From positions 1 to 64,000 of the forward strand of contig NZ_KB894353.1 of the NCBI RefSeq assembly GCF_000374425.1: 64,000 nt of DNA. The letters run 5' to 3'. The stretch is from Acinetobacter tjernbergiae DSM 14971 = CIP 107465 (GTDB lineage Bacteria; Pseudomonadota; Gammaproteobacteria; Pseudomonadales; Moraxellaceae). Position 1 is the first letter of the stretch; the number at the start of each line of letters is the position of its first letter. Positions 57,959 through 64,000 of this stretch are shown here, in pieces. The translations under genes were made by a program, and so were the position numbers. The notes under the pieces were generated by a model. The model ran no database searches and was not told the DNA's origin. It saw only the letters and a program-made list of their open reading frames with translations.

Positions 57959-58570
57959 TTATGCAAATAACTGTGCCCATGCAGCCACACGAGCAGGAAT
58001 TTCGGCTGTTGATCGTCCTAATATATCACTAATGACTGCACAAAGGCTCGTCCCAGCATCAATCACAAGCTGAGAATTTTCAACTGTCAGACCACCAATT
58101 GCACAAATGGGTACATCAAATTTTTGCTTTGCCTGTTGAATCACTTCAATCCCAACATTCCCTGCTTCAGGTTTGGTTGAAGTTGCATAAACTGCACCAA
58201 AAGCCACATAGGTTGCACCTTCAGCAATTGCTTTCTCAGCCAATTCTAATGAATTCAGACAGGTACGACCAATAATGATACCTTGTGATAAACGTGCAGC
58301 GGCATCCGTAATTTCACCATCGGACTGTCCAAGATGTACACCTAAACCAAATTGCTCAGCCAATTCCAAATCATCATTAATCACAAATGGAACTTGGTAT
58401 GTTTCACAGAGGGCTTGGATTTGTTCAACTTCATCAGGCTGATCAGCTTTTGCAACTTTCTTACGACGATACTGTAAAATCGCAATATGCCCTGTCGCCA
58501 AAGCGACCTCTAATTTTTCTAATAATAATTGGAGAGGATCATCATTGGTAATAAGATAAAGACCGCGCAT
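57959..58570 (-). CDS. thiE: Thiamine phosphate synthase
   Basis: 203 residues with a TIM-barrel pattern. It couples HMP-pyrophosphate with the thiazole phosphate to give thiamine phosphate. Seen: YLITNDD, ILQYRRKKVAKADQ (in place of the usual LQLRxK), FVINDDLELAEQFGLGVHLGQSDG, IIGRTCLNSLELAEKA, YVAFGAVYATSTKPEAGNVGIEVI and PICAIGGLTVEN. ATG 58570. Followed after 80 bases by hemL. Confidence 0.94.
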   Translation of the reverse strand: MRGLYLITNDDPLQLLLEKLEVALATGHIAILQYRRKKVAKADQPDEVEQIQALCETYQVPFVINDDLELAEQFGLGVHLGQSDGEITDAAARLSQGIIIGRTCLNSLELAEKAIAEGATYVAFGAVYATSTKPEAGNVGIEVIQQAKQKFDVPICAIGGLTVENSQLVIDAGTSLCAVISDILGRSTAEIPARVAAWAQLFA

Positions 58571-58616
58571 AGTTAAAACTCATCAATTTCAGGTATTCAG
58601 TATAAAGCAAAAAATA

Positions 58617-59624
58617 TTAAGCACTTTTAATAAAGCGCCAACGTACAATCGCCAATATTACTAAGAATAAAATCATGAACACACTGACACTTCCACCACC
58701 CGATTGGCTTGTTTGGCTACTTTTTTGTTCGGGAACGGTATTTGGATGCAGATAAGCGTTTAACCAATCTGAATAGTTCGCAACTCGAGTATAAACCCCA
58801 GGATAACCAACCTTCGCACAGCCAATTCCCCAACTCGCAACACCTAGCAAATATGGTTTTTCTAAATTATTAATCGTTAAACCTGCACCGCTATCACCAT
58901 AACAAGCATCTGTAAGACTGTCTTGCATCGGTGATTCTGCACAAAGCATATTCTGAGTGATTTGTTGCGCGCTATATAATGATGATGAAGATAGACAATT
59001 GGCTAATTTTACGGTGGTATATCTTAAAGTCGTTGGATACAGCGCAGGATTTCTCATCATTTGCCCTGCGTACTGCTGACAAACTAGAGATTGACTATTG
59101 TCACAATCTTCTAATACTCCCCACCCTGCAATTTGCGTCATACTCGCAATCAATGCATTTTGTTTTTCTAAAGTTGGATTAATAACGTCGATCGTTTGGC
59201 AATTTTTACCACACTTTATAAAATCAACAGCACTTTCCAATTCTAATAGTGCAAGATCGTTATCATAAATATGATTATTATATTTCTCATGTATATACCC
59301 CTTTTTAACTTTAATAATTTGTCCTAATTGAATACTTTGTAAGTTTTGTGCGCCAATCAAAATATAATAATCACTGTTTTGTTTTTCGAGTTGTTCAATA
59401 CAATGTGCTGCTGTCACCACCCAACGATCTGCAACTAAGCTTCCTGAGCAAATGTAGGATTGATAAGGGTCTAAGGGACTAGCTATGAGTGCAACTTGCC
59501 ACGGGATTTGTGCTTCTGTAGTCAGATTGCCATTGATAATTCGAGCTTTCGGACTCATATTTGCCCATACGCTTTGTATGAAACTAAATAACAGAATACT
59601 TAGAATAATAGGATATTTTTTCAC
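58617..59624 (-). CDS. Trypsin-like (S1) secreted protease with GlyGly-CTERM sorting tail
   Basis: 335 residues. Signal peptide (KKYPIILSILLFSFIQSVWA), short propeptide ending at the activation site ARIINGNLTTEAQIPWQVAL, catalytic His in WVVTAAHCIEQ, Asp in YDNDLALLELE and Ser in DACYGDSGAGLT (GDSGAG, not GDSGGP). The end is a Ser/Gln linker with GGGSVSVFMILFLVILAIVRW, then basic residues: the GlyGly-CTERM signal, which rhombosortase recognises in type II secreted proteins such as Vibrio VesB. The start is GTG 59624, with GGGA eight bases upstream; TTG 59639 is less likely. No rhombosortase is in the window. Confidence 0.88.
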   Translation of the reverse strand: MKKYPIILSILLFSFIQSVWANMSPKARIINGNLTTEAQIPWQVALIASPLDPYQSYICSGSLVADRWVVTAAHCIEQLEKQNSDYYILIGAQNLQSIQLGQIIKVKKGYIHEKYNNHIYDNDLALLELESAVDFIKCGKNCQTIDVINPTLEKQNALIASMTQIAGWGVLEDCDNSQSLVCQQYAGQMMRNPALYPTTLRYTTVKLANCLSSSSLYSAQQITQNMLCAESPMQDSLTDACYGDSGAGLTINNLEKPYLLGVASWGIGCAKVGYPGVYTRVANYSDWLNAYLHPNTVPEQKSSQTSQSGGGSVSVFMILFLVILAIVRWRFIKSA

Positions 59625-59746
59625 AAATATAAGTCCCAAAAAATAATATTGAATTACGCATAAAATAATAAAGCATAAACTCTTTTTATTTTTTTATTTT
59701 AACTAATAAAATATGACTAGGAAATAAAAATATATTTAATTTAAAC

Positions 59747-59774
59747 TTTATAAGCTGCCTATATGGCAGTGAAT
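59747..59774 (-). repeat. Degenerate terminal (trailer-end) CRISPR repeat
   Basis: Compared with the consensus on the plus strand it reads TTTA for TTTC, CCTATATGG for CCTACATGG and ends GAAT for GAAC: three substitutions, while nearly all other repeats are identical. Decay of the last repeat marks the leader-distal end, and so the direction of transcription (minus strand). Confidence 0.9.
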
Positions 59775-62700
59775 TACAAGATAGCTTAAGCAGTCCTATT
59801 GCTTATTTTCTAAGCTGCCTACATGGCAGTGAACATACTTGGAATAAACCATGTGCTGTAGAGTCTTTTCTAAGCTGCCTACATGGCAGTGAACGTGGGA
59901 ATCCAGCTTGCATTGTTGCATTCTGATTTCTAAGCTGCCTACATGGCAGTGAACATACAGGTAAGCCAATTCAGATTTTTGTTTGTTTTCTAAGCTGCCT
60001 ACATGGCAGTGAACATGGTTTAACTTGGTCTGATTCGCTTGAAATTTTTCTAAGCTGCCTACATGGCAGTGAACCCTGACCACATACAACGTATTGGTCA
60101 GCGAACTTTCTAAGCTGCCTACATGGCAGTGAACTTGCACCCTCTCCAAGCTCGCGATCGTTATAATTTCTAAGCTGCCTACATGGCAGTGAACACAAGT
60201 AGATCCAGCCAATGCCACCTTCGGGCTTTCTAAGCTGCCTACATGGCAGTGAACAACATTGGTTTTGCCTGGTACAACAGTTTTATTTTCTAAGCTGCCT
60301 ACATGGCAGTGAACGAAACAATACGTCCATCTATATCAATTTTATTTTTCTAAGCTGCCTACATGGCAGTGAACAATAATTAAGCCGTTTGGAAAGCGGT
60401 CACATGTTTCTAAGCTGCCTACATGGCAGTGAACGCGTGATTGCACAAATTGAGGTCGAATGCTATTTTCTAAGCTGCCTACATGGCAGTGAACAATCAA
60501 ATCATTTTTAAAAGGAATGTTGTTATTTTCTAAGCTGCCTACATGGCAGTGAACAAAAATAAATGACTGTGTTAAACAATTTGGATTTTCTAAGCTGCCT
60601 ACATGGCAGTGAACTCTTTGATGAGATTCATGCGTCTACTGCATTTTTTCTAAGCTGCCTACATGGCAGTGAACTGATTCAAAGTCATCAAATGCAATAT
60701 CGACACTTTCTAAGCTGCCTACATGGCAGTGAACTTGCGTCTAAAGCTTGTTTTGTAAGATATGAATTTCTAAGCTGCCTACATGGCAGTGAACTTCCAA
60801 GTGCTCAATTAACCTTAGATTCCACATTTCTAAGCTGCCTACATGGCAGTGAACACAAACCTCGCCTTTCTCAAGATTCTTTTTTCTTTCTAAGCTGCCT
60901 ACATGGCAGTGAACGAATAATAGGTTCAGGTGTAAATGCGCCAATCTTTCTAAGCTGCCTACATGGCAGTGAACATTATACAAGTGATTGGTCGCGGGCT
61001 TTGTCATTTCTAAGCTGCCTACATGGCAGTGAACTTCCTTTTGCCAACTCACCATCTATGCCTTCTTTTCTAAGCTGCCTACATGGCAGTGAACGTGCTA
61101 TCTGGTATTCACTTCGTAATGTGACTTTTCTAAGCTGCCTACATGGCAGTGAACATTCACCCTGCATTTATGCCAATTAATTTCAATTTCTAAGCTGCCT
61201 ACATGGCAGTGAACTAAACCTTGATCACCCGCTATCTTTAATTCTTTTTCTAAGCTGCCTACATGGCAGTGAACTGAAAGGTGATGTCTTGCAAATGATT
61301 TGTCTTGTTTCTAAGCTGCCTACATGGCAGTGAACATTAAATCATGGTTGAAGTTTGTCCACTAACATTTCTAAGCTGCCTACATGGCAGTGAACAGTAG
61401 TGTGAATTTGCATTACTTTTGTTTTTTTTTCTAAGCTGCCTACATGGCAGTGAACTACTGGAGCGATCGGCACAGGCAAAACAACTTTTTCTAAGCTGCC
61501 TACATGGCAGTGAACAACAAGGTGCAGCTTCGGCAACTGGTTACAAATTTCTAAGCTGCCTACATGGCAGTGAACTGAGGTTGCGACAAAGCAAGTCATC
61601 TGCATCATTTCTAAGCTGCCTACATGGCAGTGAACAAATTGATAGTGCCGTGGGGCGTCAAGGTGCTTTTCTAAGCTGCCTACATGGCAGTGAACTTTGA
61701 AGTGGCGGTTGATGGTAATGCTTGTTCTTTCTAAGCTGCCTACATGGCAGTGAACCAGTAACAACTGGTACAGTTGCTTTGCCAGCTTTTCTAAGCTGCC
61801 TACATGGCAGTGAACGAACTATAAGAGAGCTGATTATGAGCAATTTATTTCTAAGCTGCCTACATGGCAGTGAACATGCTGTAGCGGTACTCGTTGGAAA
61901 TGGTCGTTTTCTAAGCTGCCTACATGGCAGTGAACGAACAGGTTGTGCAGCTTGAACCTGTTCTTCTTTTCTAAGCTGCCTACATGGCAGTGAACCTGTG
62001 CATTTACTGCACGAGCCTGTTTCAATATTTCTAAGCTGCCTACATGGCAGTGAACAGCAAGATGAGCTGGATTTAAAGTGGGTGGTTTTTCTAAGCTGCC
62101 TACATGGCAGTGAACCAACTTCTAGAACTTCAATCTTAGCTTCTTGATTTCTAAGCTGCCTACATGGCAGTGAACATGAACTGTCAGATGCAGTAGAAGT
62201 TCCAGATTTTCTAAGCTGCCTACATGGCAGTGAACAGGGTGCAAGGGCTTTTTTTGAGTCACAAGGCTTTTCTAAGCTGCCTACATGGCAGTGAACCTTA
62301 TGTTGGCCCATATATTGCTCCTGCAATCTTTCTAAGCTGCCTACATGGCAGTGAACAAGACAAGCTTGATCTTGATGTTATGCAAAAATTTCTAAGCTGC
62401 CTACATGGCAGTGAACACGCATGTTGAAATGTCTTATCTTCCGTTGGTTTTCTAAGCTGCCTACATGGCAGTGAACTGATCGGTTTTGCGGTTTGAATTT
62501 TGATGATTTTTCTAAGCTGCCTACATGGCAGTGAACCCTTGTAGTTGTTTTTTGTTCTATCGAAGTCATTTCTAAGCTGCCTACATGGCAGTGAACACAT
62601 GATCATGCCACGATCAAAATATCCATCCTTTCTAAGCTGCCTACATGGCAGTGAACTTCACAACCGCAGTGCTTGCTCGGTATGCGTTTTTCTAAGCTGC

Positions 62701-63708
62701 CTACATGGCAGTGAACCCTGAGTTTTTAGATGCCTTAAGGCGTGGCAATTTCTAAGCTGCCTACATGGCAGTGAACCTTGACTTCGATTTTATTACTATG
62801 TTTCGAGTTTTCTAAGCTGCCTACATGGCAGTGAACTGCATCAAGGGGTAAGGATTAAATATCTGTCATTTCTAAGCTGCCTACATGGCAGTGAACATTC
62901 GATGCAGCGCGATCTGCTGCATCCTTTGTTTCTAAGCTGCCTACATGGCAGTGAACCTAGGTCAGGCACGGTTCACAAGGATTTCTAATTTCTAAGCTGC
63001 CTACATGGCAGTGAACGCACCACTAGATAGACAATAGCCGTTTATAGTTTTCTAAGCTGCCTACATGGCAGTGAACATAGATGAAAAAAGATAAAATCAC
63101 GTTCGTCTTTTCTAAGCTGCCTACATGGCAGTGAACCTGATTATGAGCAATTTAGGTTTTGAAGTGGCTTTCTAAGCTGCCTACATGGCAGTGAACATTT
63201 ATAGCCCCATGTCATCAACAAACCAAATTTTCTAAGCTGCCTACATGGCAGTGAACTAACCAACTTTGCTTTCCTGCTTTAACCAAGTTTTCTAAGCTGC
63301 CTACATGGCAGTGAACTGAAGCAGCGCATTTTCTTTAATACGGGTAAATTTCTAAGCTGCCTACATGGCAGTGAACTTGTTGCGCCTGATGTTGTATTTA
63401 TCCAGCTATTTCTAAGCTGCCTACATGGCAGTGAACAACGTTATGGGGGGATTTTCAAGGTTTTTAATTTTCTAAGCTGCCTACATGGCAGTGAACAATA
63501 TAAGCGTAGAAACGCTGATAACTACCATTTTCTAAGCTGCCTACATGGCAGTGAACAAATCAATAGTTATTTTGTAGGGGCTTAATATTTTCTAAGCTGC
63601 CTACATGGCAGTGAACGCACCACTAGATAGACAATAGCCGTTTATAGTTTTCTAAGCTGCCTACATGGCAGTGAACTCTTAATAGGGGAATTAGAAAGGC
63701 ATCCAAAA

Positions 63709-63736
63709 TTTCTAAGCTGCCTACATGGCAGTGAAT
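63709..63736 (-). repeat. Single variant repeat in the leader-proximal part of the visible array
   Basis: This repeat ends GTGAAT instead of GTGAAC on the plus strand, which changes the first base of the repeat on the transcribed strand. It is the 67th repeat from the left; the neighbouring repeats on either side are standard. Confidence 0.9.
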
Positions 63737-64000
63737 AAATTTAAGGTGAATTTTAAAGATAGCTAAAGTTTCTAAGCTGCCTACATGGCAGTGAACTAGC
63801 AGACCCTAAACTACTAGTTGAATATACTTTTCTAAGCTGCCTACATGGCAGTGAACTTTAGAAATGAAGTTATCCCAAAGTTTATCGATTTCTAAGCTGC
63901 CTACATGGCAGTGAACATACTGATTGACACTAATAGACTAGTGTGCTATTTCTAAGCTGCCTACATGGCAGTGAACTAATGGTTAAAAAACAAAGTTATT

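Larger units (their letters stand above)
59747..64000 (-). CRISPR. Type I-F CRISPR array, 71 repeats visible, continuing beyond the window
   Basis: Repeat units are 28 bases; on the minus strand each begins GTTCACTGCC, has the loop ATGTA and ends GGCAGCTTAGAAA, the type I-F pattern with a five-base stem CTGCC/GGCAG. Spacing is 60 bases (32-base spacers) except two 33-base spacers, at 61275-61307 and 62236-62268. I count repeats starting at 59747 plus 60k up to 61247 (26), 61308 up to 62208 (16) and 62269 up to 63949 (29): 71 repeats, 70 full spacers and part of a 71st. The left terminal repeat is decayed, so that is the trailer; the leader and cas genes should lie to the right. No cas gene is in this window. 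Apparent reading frames with repeated HCHVGSLE or LSCLHGSE peptides are artefacts of the array. Confidence 0.98.

Noticed and set aside
60015..61186. Possible overlap between a spacer at 60015-60046 and the reverse complement of the spacer at 61155-61186 (TTGAAATT)
   Set aside because: Only eight bases match; with 70 spacers a match of that size is expected by chance.
59796..62606. Long open frames inside the array with repeated peptides such as HCHVGSLE, SLPCRQLRK and LSCLHGSE
   Set aside because: They arise from a 60-base (20-codon) period of CRISPR repeats; frames break at each 33-base spacer and no ribosome sites exist.

Overview
The window is a chromosomal segment of a low-GC gammaproteobacterium, most probably Acinetobacter or a close Moraxellaceae relative. 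The basis is product resemblance judged by eye, not a database search: penicillin-binding protein 2 (MrdA), the diaminopropane pair dat-ddc, an AdeT-family periplasmic protein, a short Bap-like protein, an orphan RnfB next to Nth, and a type I-F CRISPR repeat. The species cannot be fixed from this sequence.

Layout. 1-284: the 3' end of an IS1-family element. 311-8073: HscC chaperone, AdeT-family protein, a Cys-rich copper-type P1B ATPase with a divergent CueR-like regulator, a small ORF and 5-formyl-THF cyclo-ligase. 8217-16921: lon, a probable small RNA, rlmH, a YgiD-like dioxygenase, a META/DUF4377 lipoprotein, gdhA, and the rnfB-nth pair. 16918-24867: a five-gene minus-strand operon (SWIM zinc finger, DUF5691, MoxR AAA+ ATPase, DUF5682, vWA) that corresponds to the poorly understood E. 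coli YehL/M/P/Q-type locus. 25054-36222: adk, DUF445 membrane protein, mrdA, rsmD, several small envelope proteins, a Bap-like protein and SohB. 36369-41196: pstS-pstC-pstA-pstB with a Pho box. 41720-44625: dat-ddc, the 1,3-diaminopropane route. 45093-47830: SIMPL protein, a REP-associated tyrosine transposase with its REP palindromes, and a TetR gene divergent from a hotdog protein. 47884-50897: acyl desaturase plus ferredoxin reductase with a divergent DesT/FabR-like repressor. 50983-59624: AI-2E family permease, dps, rapA, an RluA-family synthase, hemL, thiE and a trypsin-like protease with a GlyGly-CTERM tail.

From 59747 to the window end lies a very large type I-F CRISPR array: 71 repeats and 70 complete spacers are visible and it continues past the edge. 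It reads on the minus strand, with the decayed trailer end at 59747 and the leader (and probably the cas genes) to the right of the window. No cas gene is visible here. Three of its spacers overlap each other and rebuild a 67-nt piece of one invader gene start; this reconstruction independently shows the GG/CC PAM expected for type I-F. One other spacer is present twice.

Most of the remaining genes are ordinary housekeeping genes. The parts that deserve a second look are the array and its self-consistent spacers, the MoxR-vWA-SWIM-DUF5682-DUF5691 operon, the structured small RNA between lon and rlmH, the RAYT/REP locus, and the Cys-rich head of the copper ATPase.
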